64,000 nucleotides of DNA from Thermoanaerobacter wiegelii Rt8.B1. GTDB taxonomy: Bacteria; Bacillota; Thermoanaerobacteria; Thermoanaerobacterales; Thermoanaerobacteraceae. Below the pieces are notes generated by a model. That model did no database searches. It saw nothing but the letters and a program-made list of their open reading frames with translations, and was not told the origin of the DNA. The translations under genes were made by a program, and so were the position numbers. The first letter of the stretch is position 1, and every line of letters starts with the position of its first letter. The stretch covers positions 846,501 through 910,500 of the forward strand of contig NC_015958.1 of assembly GCF_000147695.2 (NCBI RefSeq), in the 5' to 3' direction. This document shows positions 25,530-35,107 of this stretch, one piece after another.

Positions 25530-26681
25530 ATGGAAGAACTTCAGATGCTTCTTGAAAATTTTTGGATACTGAGAGAGGATAGAGAAAATTTCAACAAAAT
25601 AAGAGATGCTGAGAATAAAATAAAACCTTTTGTTGAAGAAAAATTAGGATATAGATTGATTATAAACCCATATATTGTTAAGTTAGAAAAAGTGCCGTCA
25701 GATGTTGAAGAGTGGATGGGGATAGATGCATTTCAAACGCCTATGGATTATGCATTTTTGTGTTTGCTCTTAGCTTTTTTGGAGGATAAAGGACCAGAAG
25801 ACCAGTTTGTGTTGTCTAATATAACGGAATACATAGAGGCACAGTATGATGGACCTGATAAAGTAGATTGGACGCTTTTTCAGCACAGAAAGTCACTTGT
25901 GCGGGTGCTCAATTTTGCTGTAGATATTGGCATAATTAAAATAGATGATGGTGACCATGAGAGGTTTTCAGAAAGTGAAGATACTGAAGTTCTTTACGAA
26001 AACACAGGTATTTCAAGGTATTTTTTGAGGTCTTTTAACAGAGAAATTACAGAAGACATGAAGATTGAGGATTTTTTGCAGGAGGATTTAAATCTTTCAA
26101 ACCCCAAAGATGCGGTTATACAGAGAAGACACAGGGTGTACCGAAAACTTATTCTTTCACCTTCTGTGTATAGTGAAGGACCTGATGACCAAGACTTCAT
26201 GTATATAAAAAATTACAGAAATACTATAGCGAAAGATTTAGAGGAGTATCTTGATGCAAAACTTCACCTCCACAAAACTTCTGCTTTTGTTCTCTTTAAT
26301 GACAACAAATATTTAAAGTCCTATTTTCCCGACAAAAACAAAAACATATCTGATATAATGCTGCAGGTAAATAAAATTATAAGACAAATGATTGAAGATG
26401 GAAAACTCGCCTATAATCCTGATGATACTATAGATATAACTGAAGCAGAATTTATAAATATTATTTTGAAAGTAAAGGAAAGATTTAGTGATGGTTGGTA
26501 TAAGTCTTACAGGGAAATGAGTGAAAAGCAGCTTATAGAAGAGGTCATTGAAAACATGGAAAGCTTTAAGATGATAAAAAGAGTTGAGGAATTGCATTCT
26601 ATTAAAATATTGCCTATGGCGGCAAAGTTAATTGGGGAATATCCTCCAGATTTTGAAAAAGGAGAAGGTGCAGATGAGTGA
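25530..26681 (+). CDS. jetB: Wadjet protein JetB (KITE-like subunit)
   Basis: Start ATG 25530 behind GAAGGTGAAAAA, 10 bases after jetA; the longer frame overlaps jetA without a binding site. The 383-residue product matches TIGR02678/DUF2398: ENFWILREDRENFNKI, EEKLGYRLIINPYIVKLEKV, DYAFLCLLLAFLEDKGPEDQ, FQHRKSLVRVLNFAVDIG and EVLYENTGISRYFLRSF. In Wadjet complexes this KITE-type tandem winged-helix protein binds the kleisin JetA and the DNA. It overlaps jetC by eight bases, indicating translational coupling. Confidence 0.9.
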   Translation: MEELQMLLENFWILREDRENFNKIRDAENKIKPFVEEKLGYRLIINPYIVKLEKVPSDVEEWMGIDAFQTPMDYAFLCLLLAFLEDKGPEDQFVLSNITEYIEAQYDGPDKVDWTLFQHRKSLVRVLNFAVDIGIIKIDDGDHERFSESEDTEVLYENTGISRYFLRSFNREITEDMKIEDFLQEDLNLSNPKDAVIQRRHRVYRKLILSPSVYSEGPDDQDFMYIKNYRNTIAKDLEEYLDAKLHLHKTSAFVLFNDNKYLKSYFPDKNKNISDIMLQVNKIIRQMIEDGKLAYNPDDTIDITEAEFINIILKVKERFSDGWYKSYREMSEKQLIEEVIENMESFKMIKRVEELHSIKILPMAAKLIGEYPPDFEKGEGADE

Positions 26682-29600
26682 AAAATTAGCTGAAAGATGG
26701 ATGATTAACAGGATTGGGCTTCTTAATTTTTGGTATTATGATGATGAAATATTTGAGTTTGCAGATGGAAGGCTTCTTTTAAGAGGTGCTAATGGTTCTG
26801 GAAAGTCAGTGACAATGCAGAGTTTCATACCTTTAGTATTAGATGGCAACAAAAGTCCTGAAAGACTTGATCCCTTTGGCTCAAAGGCGAGAAAGCTTGA
26901 GGACTATCTTCTTGGGGAAGAAGAGGTAAGTGGGCTTGATGAAAGAACTGGCTATCTTTTCATGGAATTTAAAAAAGAGAAAAAAGACAGCTACATTACA
27001 ATAGGCATGGGACTAAAGGCGAAAAGGCATCAAAATATGGACTTTTGGGGCTTTGTAATACTTGACGGCAGGCGTATAGGTATCGACTTCTTTTTATACA
27101 AAATGGAAATAGGCGATGACGGCAAAAGAGTAAAAGTCCCACTTACCAAAAAAGAACTTAAGAATAGAATAGGTGAAGGCGGAGAAGTAGTTGAAAGCCA
27201 AAAAGAGTACATGGAAATGGTCAATAAATACATTTTTGGCTTTAGTTCTATCGAGGAATACGACGAGCTCATAAAACTGCTGATACAGCTTAGAAGTCCA
27301 AAGCTTTCCAAAGACTTCAGGCCTACTGTGATATATGAAATTATGAAAGCTTCACTGCCTTCACTCACAGATGATGATTTGAGGCCTCTTTCAGAAACCA
27401 TAGAAAACATGGACCAGATTAAGATGCACCTTGATGTTCTTTACAGGAATATGGCTGCAGTAAAAAAGCTTAAAAATGAGTACGACAACTATAACAGATA
27501 CATTCTTTATGAAAAGGCTGGGGATTTAGTAAAGGCATACAGCGATTTATACGCATCAAAAAAAGAATACGATAATTTAACTAAAGATATTGAAAATTAC
27601 AGAAGTACAATAGCAAACTTAGGAAATGACATCATTTCTCTTGAAAGTGAAAGAGAAGCCTTAAAGAAAAAGGAAGAACAGCTTTCAAGTGGTGATGCTA
27701 AAAGAACCCAAAAGGAGTTATTAGAAGAAGAGGATCGATATAAGCAGTATTTGGAGGATAAGTCTAAAAAAGAAGAAGAACTCCGGAATAAACAAGATAA
27801 ATATTATGGTTTAGAAAGAAAGATAAAAAACACTGAGGAACAAAAATACAAACTGGATAAAGAACTACAGGATAAATTAGAGGATATATCTTCAATTGCA
27901 CAGGATGTAGATTTCATGGAACATGAGTTTTCTGTAAGTGAACTTAAAAAAGTGTATGGAAAAGAATTTGATTTTACTTATTGGAAAAATGAATTAAAAA
28001 AGCATAAAGATAAAATAAAGCGTGCCATCAATGCATTGAGAGAAGAAATAGAAGCAAATAAAAGGTATGATGCCGCACTTAAAGAGCAGGAAAGGCTTAA
28101 AAAAGAAAGAGAAGACAGGGCTAAAAAGCTTAATGAGGCAGAAAGGCTTTTTGACGAACAAAAAAGAGAATACGTTGAAAGAGTTTATAGTTGGTCGCAG
28201 GGCAATGCAGAGCTTAAGCTTTTAAGTAGCCAACTGGAAGGCTTAAGCCGTGTCATACTGGCGTATGGAGAGGATAAAGGATTTGACGATATTTTGGCTT
28301 TTGTGAGAAAACCCTATGAGGAAATACTAAATGGAATTCAGCAAGAAATTTTAAGATTAGAAAATCAAAGAGAGGTAAAAGAAAATCAGCTTCATGAGAA
28401 AGAAAAGTTATTGGAGGAATGGAAAAACAAAAAAGATCCTGAGCCTGAAAGAGATGAACAAGTCATAAACAACAGAAAAAGGCTTAAAGAAGCTGGAATT
28501 CCTTACATTCCTCTTTACATGGCGATTGATTTTAAAGAGGATGTGGATGAAGAGACAAGAGGCAATATAGAAGCTGCGATAGAAGACATGGGGCTTTTGG
28601 ATGCTCTTATCGTCCCCAAAGAATATTTTGAAAAAGCTCTTCAAATGGACAGCAATATGGCGGATAAATATGTTATGCCTGGAAGCTTTAATATGATGTT
28701 AAATGTATCTCAATATTTTAGAGTAGTTGACAATGAAGAAGGGGTTTCACCAGAAGATATTTCAGACGCTTTAAGCAATATATTTGTATCCGAAGAAAGC
28801 GGAACAACCTATATTGATTCAAATGGCACATATGGAATAGGAGTAATAAAAGGGAAAGCACGGGATAAAGTTAAATCAAAGTACATCGGGAGTGAGTCTA
28901 GAAAGCGCTACAGAGAAGAGCTTATTAAATCTATACAAGAAGAAATACAGGCTATAAAAGCTGAAATATCTGCAATCGATGAGGAAATAAATGCAAAAAA
29001 ATTAAGGATACAGAGGCTGGATTACGAATATTCGGCATTTCCCGGGAAAGAAGACATTGAAGAAGCATATAGATATTTAAAAACGGCAAAGGCTGATTAT
29101 GAATACACCTCTCATAAACTGGATGAACAGCTTTTTACAGTTAAAAACTGTTTTGAGGACCTTCAGAAAAAGAAAGCTGTTGTAAGAGAATTGACATCTG
29201 GCATAAACATACATCCAGATATTGATACCTATTCTTCTGCGTATGAATATGCGGAAGAATACGCTTCAGGGCTTAATGAAGTAGAAATACTATACAACAA
29301 ATATGTTTTGCACATTTCAAACGAAGAAATGTTATTGCAGCAAAAACAAGATTTAGAATACGATATTGATAACTTAAAGTACGAAATAGACGTACTGGAA
29401 AACAAAATACAGAGTTCTGTTAAGAAAATTGAGATGCTAAAAGAGACATTAAAAGAACTTGGACTTGAAGAAATTGAAAAAGAACTGGAGATTTGCCTAA
29501 AAAGGCTGGAGGAAATACCTAAAGAGATTACAAATAAATCAGCCGAAAAAGCAAAACTTGAGGAGCGGCTACAGAGAAGCTTAAAAGACCTTTTAAACAT

Positions 29601-30840
29601 TGAAGAAGAGATTAATCTTAAAGAGAAAATTTACAATATTGTTGAAGAGGGTTTAAAAAGGGAATTAGCACTTGGCTTTGTCAAGCAAGAGGTTGAAATG
29701 GAGGATATGTTAAAATTAAGTAAAAGCATTCTTTCTGAATACAAAGGCTTTTTTGACAAAGCGGGCTTTGACAGAGAAAAGTTTACAGAGAGACTTCAAA
29801 ATGTGTATTTTGAAACTCGCAACGAACTTTTGGAATATGGGCTTTCAATTGGCAATATCTTTGACGAAGCTTGTGAGGGAGACAATGAAAGAATAAAAGA
29901 AGCAAAAAGTAAGCAGAGAAGACTTAGTATTACTGCAAATATTAATGGTAAAGTCGTTTCATTATATACACTTTATTCTAATATTGAAGAGGATATAATG
30001 GCGAATGAAAGCCTTTTAAGAGAGACTGATAAGATTCTTTTTGAAGAGATTATAATGCACAATGTGGGAATTAAGATAAGAGCAAAGATTTTTAAAGCAG
30101 AAGAATGGGTAAAGAAAATGAACAAACTCATGTCTGAAAGGGATACTTCCAGCGGACTTAAGTTCTCTATTGAGTGGAGAAGCATTCCTGCTTCTAATGA
30201 AGAAGAACTTGATACAAAGGAACTTGTGGATATTTTAAAATCCGATGCTGATATGCTGAAAAAGGAAGTCTTCGATAAAGTTGTAAATCATTTTAGGTCA
30301 AAAGTAGAAAGAGCCAGGAGGGCAATGGAGGAAAAAAACAATACAGAAACTTTTCACAAGATTATGAAAGAAATATTAGATTACAGAGATTGGTTTGAGT
30401 TTAAGCTTTACTACCGAAAAGAAGGGGAAAGCCGCAAGGAGCTTACTGATAATGCCTTTAATAAGTTGAGCGGTGGAGAAAAAGCGATGGCCATGTATAT
30501 ACCTTTGTTTTCCGCGGTTTACTCAAGATATGAGGGAGCATCGCCGACTGCACCTCGCATAATATCTCTAGATGAAGCATTTGCAGGAGTTGATGACACA
30601 AACATAAGGGATATGTTTAAACTGATTGAGGATTTAAGATTTAATTATATAATGAATTCGCAGGTTTTATGGGGAGATTATGACACTGTCCCCAAGCTTT
30701 CAATTTATGAACTTGTAAGGCCAAAAAATGCAAAGGCTGTATTGGTCATGAAGTATTTGTGGGATGGAAAAGTAAAGCATCTTATACTTCCTGAAAAAGA
30801 GGAGGTTGCCGCTACAGAAGTGGGTGCTGTAAATGAATAA
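26674..30840 (+). CDS. jetC: Wadjet SMC-like ATPase JetC
   Basis: Start ATG 26674 behind AAGGAGAAGG; the frame from 26632 overlaps jetB. The 1388-residue protein has Walker A GANGSGKS at residues 38-45, two long coiled-coil arms (about 270-600 and 760-1100) around a hinge-like globular stretch near 600-740, the ABC signature NKLSGGEKAM near 1264 and Walker B IISLDEAFAGVDD near 1296. It matches the TIGR02680 SMC/MukB-like branch. As a dimer it extrudes DNA loops with ATP and lets JetD cut plasmids. The jetD ATG lies inside its last codons. Confidence 0.95.
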   Translation: MSEKLAERWMINRIGLLNFWYYDDEIFEFADGRLLLRGANGSGKSVTMQSFIPLVLDGNKSPERLDPFGSKARKLEDYLLGEEEVSGLDERTGYLFMEFKKEKKDSYITIGMGLKAKRHQNMDFWGFVILDGRRIGIDFFLYKMEIGDDGKRVKVPLTKKELKNRIGEGGEVVESQKEYMEMVNKYIFGFSSIEEYDELIKLLIQLRSPKLSKDFRPTVIYEIMKASLPSLTDDDLRPLSETIENMDQIKMHLDVLYRNMAAVKKLKNEYDNYNRYILYEKAGDLVKAYSDLYASKKEYDNLTKDIENYRSTIANLGNDIISLESEREALKKKEEQLSSGDAKRTQKELLEEEDRYKQYLEDKSKKEEELRNKQDKYYGLERKIKNTEEQKYKLDKELQDKLEDISSIAQDVDFMEHEFSVSELKKVYGKEFDFTYWKNELKKHKDKIKRAINALREEIEANKRYDAALKEQERLKKEREDRAKKLNEAERLFDEQKREYVERVYSWSQGNAELKLLSSQLEGLSRVILAYGEDKGFDDILAFVRKPYEEILNGIQQEILRLENQREVKENQLHEKEKLLEEWKNKKDPEPERDEQVINNRKRLKEAGIPYIPLYMAIDFKEDVDEETRGNIEAAIEDMGLLDALIVPKEYFEKALQMDSNMADKYVMPGSFNMMLNVSQYFRVVDNEEGVSPEDISDALSNIFVSEESGTTYIDSNGTYGIGVIKGKARDKVKSKYIGSESRKRYREELIKSIQEEIQAIKAEISAIDEEINAKKLRIQRLDYEYSAFPGKEDIEEAYRYLKTAKADYEYTSHKLDEQLFTVKNCFEDLQKKKAVVRELTSGINIHPDIDTYSSAYEYAEEYASGLNEVEILYNKYVLHISNEEMLLQQKQDLEYDIDNLKYEIDVLENKIQSSVKKIEMLKETLKELGLEEIEKELEICLKRLEEIPKEITNKSAEKAKLEERLQRSLKDLLNIEEEINLKEKIYNIVEEGLKRELALGFVKQEVEMEDMLKLSKSILSEYKGFFDKAGFDREKFTERLQNVYFETRNELLEYGLSIGNIFDEACEGDNERIKEAKSKQRRLSITANINGKVVSLYTLYSNIEEDIMANESLLRETDKILFEEIIMHNVGIKIRAKIFKAEEWVKKMNKLMSERDTSSGLKFSIEWRSIPASNEEELDTKELVDILKSDADMLKKEVFDKVVNHFRSKVERARRAMEEKNNTETFHKIMKEILDYRDWFEFKLYYRKEGESRKELTDNAFNKLSGGEKAMAMYIPLFSAVYSRYEGASPTAPRIISLDEAFAGVDDTNIRDMFKLIEDLRFNYIMNSQVLWGDYDTVPKLSIYELVRPKNAKAVLVMKYLWDGKVKHLILPEKEEVAATEVGAVNE

Positions 30841-32127
30841 AGAAGAACTTAAATATTTTAAAGAAAAAAAGGATACAAGAGGATTTTTGAAGGTATACGG
30901 GAAAAGTACAGAAGTTTAGGACGTCTTGGAGGCGTTGTAAAGCTTGATAATCTTACGGAAGATGAAAAAGAAGTACTTACAAACCATTTTAAAAAAGACT
31001 ATAGGACAAAAAAATCTGCATCCATTGATGTGGCAAAGTTTGAAGAGTCGCTAAAAAATACGCGATTTGAGGAGTATACGCTAAAAGACATACTGGAATA
31101 CTATTTTGGCGAAAAACTCACCAGCAAAAAAGAGGATATGGAAATATTGGCAAAAGAAAGAGAAGAGTTCTTTAAAGAGCTCTTCTCTAAATACCAGGAA
31201 TGTAAGTGCATTGATTGGCTAAAAAGTTTGTATGAGGGAACCGCTGTAGGGGTAAGGACAGTAAATCAGAGGTATTTAAATGATAAGGCCGGATTAAAAA
31301 AAGATATAATATACGTATGCGATGCCATAAACAATTTGCCTGTTTATAAAGGGGAAAAGAAAAGACTGCCGGTGTTTTCTTCCCAGATTGCACGTAATCC
31401 TCACTATTTTGATTCAAATACAGAAGCTGGAAGTATGTTTATAAACGCTTTATGCACTTTAATGGGGCTGAATGAAGTAAAAGGAAGTGAAGAAATATCA
31501 GAACTTTATTACAACGTTGGCATTTTGATAGATGAAATATCCAATTATGTCACACTCTCAGGACTTTTGGCATATGAGGGCGATACGGAAAATCAAGTAT
31601 TTAAGGCTGCTTATGAAAGCAATCAAGTCTTGCAAGTTCCTCTTTTAAATTTGAGTAAAATTGAGAGGGTCATAAGCCCTTCTAAGAAAGTGTATGTTGT
31701 AGAGAATCCTTCAGTTTTTACATCTTTAATAGATGCTACAAATAAAGTATTTCCTCTTGTATGCACATATGGCCAGCCAAAACTTTCTTCTCTCCTGCTC
31801 TTGGACATGCTTTATAAAGAAGGGACAGAGATATATTACTCGGGAGATTTTGACCCAGAGGGGCTTATGATAGCAGATAGATTGTACAGAAGGTATAAAG
31901 ACAAGTTTCACTTTTTAAGGTACGGTGTAGAAGATTATTTAAAATCTCTTTCAAATGAAGTCATAAATGATGTGAGGCTTAGTAAGCTAAATAAGATTGA
32001 ATCACCTTTACTCTTTGATGTGGCAAAGGAGATGAAAATAATAAAAAAAGCAGGGTATCAGGAGCTTATAATAGATGATATTATAAATGATATAAAATTG
32101 ATTGAAGAAGGTAAGGGGGAGTGGTAA
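30833..32127 (+). CDS. jetD: Wadjet nuclease JetD (TOPRIM), frame broken after codon 13
   Basis: JetD is the topoisomerase-VI-like TOPRIM nuclease that cuts plasmid DNA. The start ATG 30833 overlaps the jetC end. After codon 13 the zero frame soon stops (TAG at 30917), while the true protein continues in the -1 frame (GYKRIFEGIREKYRSLGRLG) to 32127. The switch point is exactly A AAA AAG (30865-30871) in the correct phase. Either recoding or one more A would restore the same 431-residue protein. Catalytic acids are intact: Glu in VVENPSVF and the D-x-D of YSGDFDPEG, with FSSQIARNPHYFD earlier. Family TIGR02679 (DUF3323/DUF2399). A start at GTG 31030 would lose about 65 residues. Confidence 0.88.
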
Positions 32128-32168
32128 AATTAAGGTAATAAGTATGCCTTCTTAAAGAGGTGTCTGTA

Positions 32169-32609
32169 GTGGTTCAGAGAGATTTAAAAGAAGTGGAAGA
32201 AATATTTAAGAGAAATTTGCAATATTTAAAGGGTAAATATGACATAAAGTTGATATATGTTTTTGGCTCATATAGTAAAGGCACTAATACAAAAAATAGT
32301 GATCTTGATATTGCGGTACTTTTAGGGAATGGATATGATCCTATGGACAAACTTGCTTTAATTGGCGATTTGGTTTCAATATTTAAACGAGATGATATAG
32401 ATTTGGTAGTATTAAATTCTGCAAATCCAGTGTTAAGGCATCAAGTAATAAAGCACGGCAAACTTATTTTTGAAGAAAATGAAGATGTAAAGGTGGAATT
32501 TGAGGTTAAAACTCTAAGAGAATATATGGACATGGAATATTTTAGAAAAGTGCAGATGGATGTTATTAAAGAATGGGTAAAAAGTGTTGTAGGTGATAAT
32601 AGTGACTAA
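32169..32609 (+). CDS. mntA: MntA nucleotidyltransferase antitoxin
   Basis: GTG 32169 lies eight bases after AGAGG; the frame from 32160 starts inside that site. The 146-residue product has the MNT signature YVFGSYSKGTNTKNSDLDIA, i.e. G-S-x10-D-x-D, and a third Asp in DDIDLVVLN. MntA silences HepT by adding AMP units to a tyrosine of the toxin. The gene overlaps hepT by eight bases and follows jetD after 41 bases on the same strand, so it may share the jet transcript. Confidence 0.9.
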   Translation: MVQRDLKEVEEIFKRNLQYLKGKYDIKLIYVFGSYSKGTNTKNSDLDIAVLLGNGYDPMDKLALIGDLVSIFKRDDIDLVVLNSANPVLRHQVIKHGKLIFEENEDVKVEFEVKTLREYMDMEYFRKVQMDVIKEWVKSVVGDNSD

Positions 32610-33041
32610 AAGTATAATAGAAACAATAAATTCTAAAATAAAAGAGTTACAAAAAATTTAATATTGTTAAAAAAAGTATCGCAAGAAGTAACTAAAGAAA
32701 ATATAAAAGAGGATATGCTCAAATATTGGGGAATAGAAAGAGGAATTCAAATATCTATAGAATGTGTTATTGATATAACCAATATAATTATTTCTTCTCT
32801 TGGTTTAGAAAAACCCGATACCTATAGAGAAACGGTTTTATTATTAGGTAAATCAAACATTTTGCCAGAAAATTTTGCCAAAAATATTTCTAACATAGTT
32901 TCTTTTAGAAATATACTTGTACATGATTATATGAAAATTGATGAGAAGGTGATTGTTGACATATTAAAGAACCATTTGGATGATTTTGTTAAATATATAC
33001 ATTATATAAATAAATGGATCGAAGAAAATTATTATTCCTAA
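32602..33041 (+). CDS. hepT: HepT-type HEPN toxin, frame broken near codon 18
   Basis: GTG 32602 overlaps the mntA end. The zero frame reads MTKSIIETINSKIKELQK and stops at TAA 32659. One more A in the run at 32651-32656 would continue into NLILLKKVSQEV and the 125-residue frame starting at TTG 32664. The RNase motif of HEPN toxins, R-x4-H-x-Y, is present as RNILVHDY, with the tyrosine that MntA modifies. If the break is real the toxin would lack its first helix; if it is a sequencing error the pair is intact. DUF86 family. Confidence 0.85.
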
Positions 33042-33060
33042 TATGAAAGGAGACGTTATT

Positions 33061-34689
33061 GTGAAAATAAGTTTTTTGGGAGCTGCTAAAGAGGTTACAG
33101 GCTCATGCTATTTAGTTGAGACGGAAAAGACTAAGTTTCTTGTTGACTGCGGAATGTTTCAAGGGGGAGAAGTTGAAGACGAGCTAAACTATCAAGAATT
33201 TATTTTTGATGTAGCCGATATCGATTTTGTGCTTTTAACTCATGCTCACATAGACCACAGCGGAAGAATTCCTCTTTTGTACAAGAGGGGATACAGAAAA
33301 AGGATTTATGCTACAAAAGCTACCGTGGATTTATGCAGATATATGCTTCCAGACAGTGGGCATATACAAGAGATGGAAAGTGAATGGAAAAACAGAAAAA
33401 GAAAAAGGGCAGATAAGCCTTTGAGGGAACCTCTTTATACTGCTGATGAGGCGAAAGATTCTTTAAGCATTTTCTATGGAGTAGATTATGGAGAAATAAT
33501 TGAACCAGCGCAAGATGTAAAAGTGCGATTTAATGATGCAGGACATATGCTTGGCTCATCTATAATCGAAGTTTGGGTAAATGAAAAAGGCAAAGAAACT
33601 AAAATTGTATTTTCAGGGGATGTGGGGAATAAAAAAATTCCTCTTTTAAAAGAAGTTACACCGATTAAGAGTGCGGATTATGTTTTGTGTGAGTCCACAT
33701 ATGGCAATAGGCTTCATGAAGATATTGGAGATAGGGCAAAAAAACTTATGGAGATTATCATAAAAACCGTAAAGAGAGGCGGAAATGTCATAATACCTTC
33801 TTTTGCTGTCGGAAGGACTCAAGAACTTTTATATGAATTACATAAAAACAGAGAATTGTACAAAGACGAAATAGAGTTTTTAAACAACGTACCTGTTTAT
33901 GTAGATAGTCCACTTGCAACTTCTATAACAGATGTTTTTACTAAACATCCTGAATATTTGGACAGTGAAGCTCAAGATTATATTAAAAGAGGGGATTTAC
34001 CCCTTGACTTTCCTAATTTGCACTTTACTCACAGCGTGGAAGAATCAAAAGCGTTAAATGAAATTAAAACACCTGTCATAATCATATCAGCCAGTGGAAT
34101 GTGTGAAGCTGGGCGAATTAAACACCATTTAAAACACAATTTGTGGAGGCCAGAATGCACGGTTTTGTTTGTGGGGTATCAGGCAAAAGGGACCTTAGGA
34201 CGTAAACTTTTGGAAGGAGAAAAAAATGTCAAAATATTTGGTGAGGATATTAGCGTAAAAGCTGAAATAGAATATATTGAAAGTTTTTCTGGGCATGCAG
34301 ACCAAAAGGGTATATTAGATTGGCTTTCTCAATTTACGGATAAGCCAAGGAAAATATTCATTGTACACGGGGAAGATGAAGCACAGGAAGAACTAGCAGA
34401 TAAGATTGAAAATCAACTAGGCATAGAGACTTTGATACCCTCGCGATATGATACATATAATTTTGAAGAAGATAAACTTTTTACTGCAGAAGCTGAAGAT
34501 AAAGTTAAGCTGAGCGTTGAACTTACTAACAAGATCGAAGAAATGAAATTAAGAAGTGACAAAGCATTGAATAAACTTCAAGAGTTAATATACAGTAAAG
34601 ATATAACAAAAGATTTAAGTCCTATTGTAAGTGAGTTAAACAATATAAATGAAAGTTTAATGAAATTGTATAGAGAACTTTTGGATTAG
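33061..34689 (+). CDS. Beta-CASP metallo-beta-lactamase ribonuclease
   Basis: GTG 33061 follows AAAGGAG by eight bases; the ATG at 33043 overlaps that site. The 542-residue protein has the MBL motifs DCGMFQGG, LTHAHIDHSGRIPLL, DAGHMLGSS and SGDVGN, then the beta-CASP inserts with VPVYVDSPLA, ISASGMCEAGRIKHHL and FSGHADQKG (RMMBL), then VHGEDEAQ. A C-terminal coiled tail follows. Relatives (COG1236) are exo/endoribonucleases for RNA processing in the cytoplasm. No KH domains are seen, unlike archaeal aCPSF1. Confidence 0.92.
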   Translation: MKISFLGAAKEVTGSCYLVETEKTKFLVDCGMFQGGEVEDELNYQEFIFDVADIDFVLLTHAHIDHSGRIPLLYKRGYRKRIYATKATVDLCRYMLPDSGHIQEMESEWKNRKRKRADKPLREPLYTADEAKDSLSIFYGVDYGEIIEPAQDVKVRFNDAGHMLGSSIIEVWVNEKGKETKIVFSGDVGNKKIPLLKEVTPIKSADYVLCESTYGNRLHEDIGDRAKKLMEIIIKTVKRGGNVIIPSFAVGRTQELLYELHKNRELYKDEIEFLNNVPVYVDSPLATSITDVFTKHPEYLDSEAQDYIKRGDLPLDFPNLHFTHSVEESKALNEIKTPVIIISASGMCEAGRIKHHLKHNLWRPECTVLFVGYQAKGTLGRKLLEGEKNVKIFGEDISVKAEIEYIESFSGHADQKGILDWLSQFTDKPRKIFIVHGEDEAQEELADKIENQLGIETLIPSRYDTYNFEEDKLFTAEAEDKVKLSVELTNKIEEMKLRSDKALNKLQELIYSKDITKDLSPIVSELNNINESLMKLYRELLD

Positions 34690-35004
34690 AATGCGTTATG
34701 CATTCTTTAGACTGTAGACAAACCTCTTTTTTTCATATAGAGGAGGCATTTTGCATAGGTGAAGCGACTTGTTACAAAGCGGCAACTAAACTTAGCGAGA
34801 CCAAGGAACGGAGGCAGGGCCGAAGCCAAGGACGGCGGAGGCGGGCACCTGAGGCATGGATGCCACCTGACGTAGGAACCCTGCCGGAGTCCGGGGTCGA
34901 GCTTATGTTTAGTCGCTTTGTAACTCTGGAGCGAACAATGCAAAATGCCTCCTTAAGAGAAAATAACTTTGTCAACAAACTGAAGAATGCGTTATGCATT
35001 CTTT
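34688..35004 (+). repeat. 317-bp element of nested inverted repeats between two copies of a terminator-like hairpin
   Basis: A 21-base sequence at 34688-34708 recurs exactly at 34984-35004; each copy is itself a hairpin (GAATGC-GTTAT-GCATTC). Between them lie perfect inverted arms: 34741-34756 with 34938-34953 (16 bp), GTTACAAAGCG 34771-34781 with 34914-34924, ACTAAAC 34785-34791 with 34907-34913, and GGCAGGG 34813-34819 with 34879-34885. The centre is much more GC-rich than the flanks. No protein is coded. It is either a structured noncoding RNA or a non-autonomous mobile element that inserted in a terminator. Confidence 0.8.
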
Positions 35005-35026
35005 TTTTGTATCTATAATGTTCCGA

Positions 35027-35055
35027 TTGACTTGTTATTATTTAATAGATACAAT
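35027..35055 (+). promoter_or_regulatory. pdxS promoter
   Basis: -35 TTGACT (35027-35032) and -10 TACAAT (35050-35055) are separated by 17 bases. The direct repeat GATACAATT at 35048-35056 and 35081-35089 may be an operator. Confidence 0.65.
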
Positions 35056-35107
35056 TGATATTAAGATACATACAAATACCGATACAATTATAAGGAGGAG
35101 TAGAACA

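Noticed and set aside
34698-35018. Open frame of 106 codons across the palindromic element
   Set aside because: It follows the inverted repeats and the GC-rich core, lacks a binding site and gives a low-complexity basic protein; the nucleotide structure explains the sequence better.
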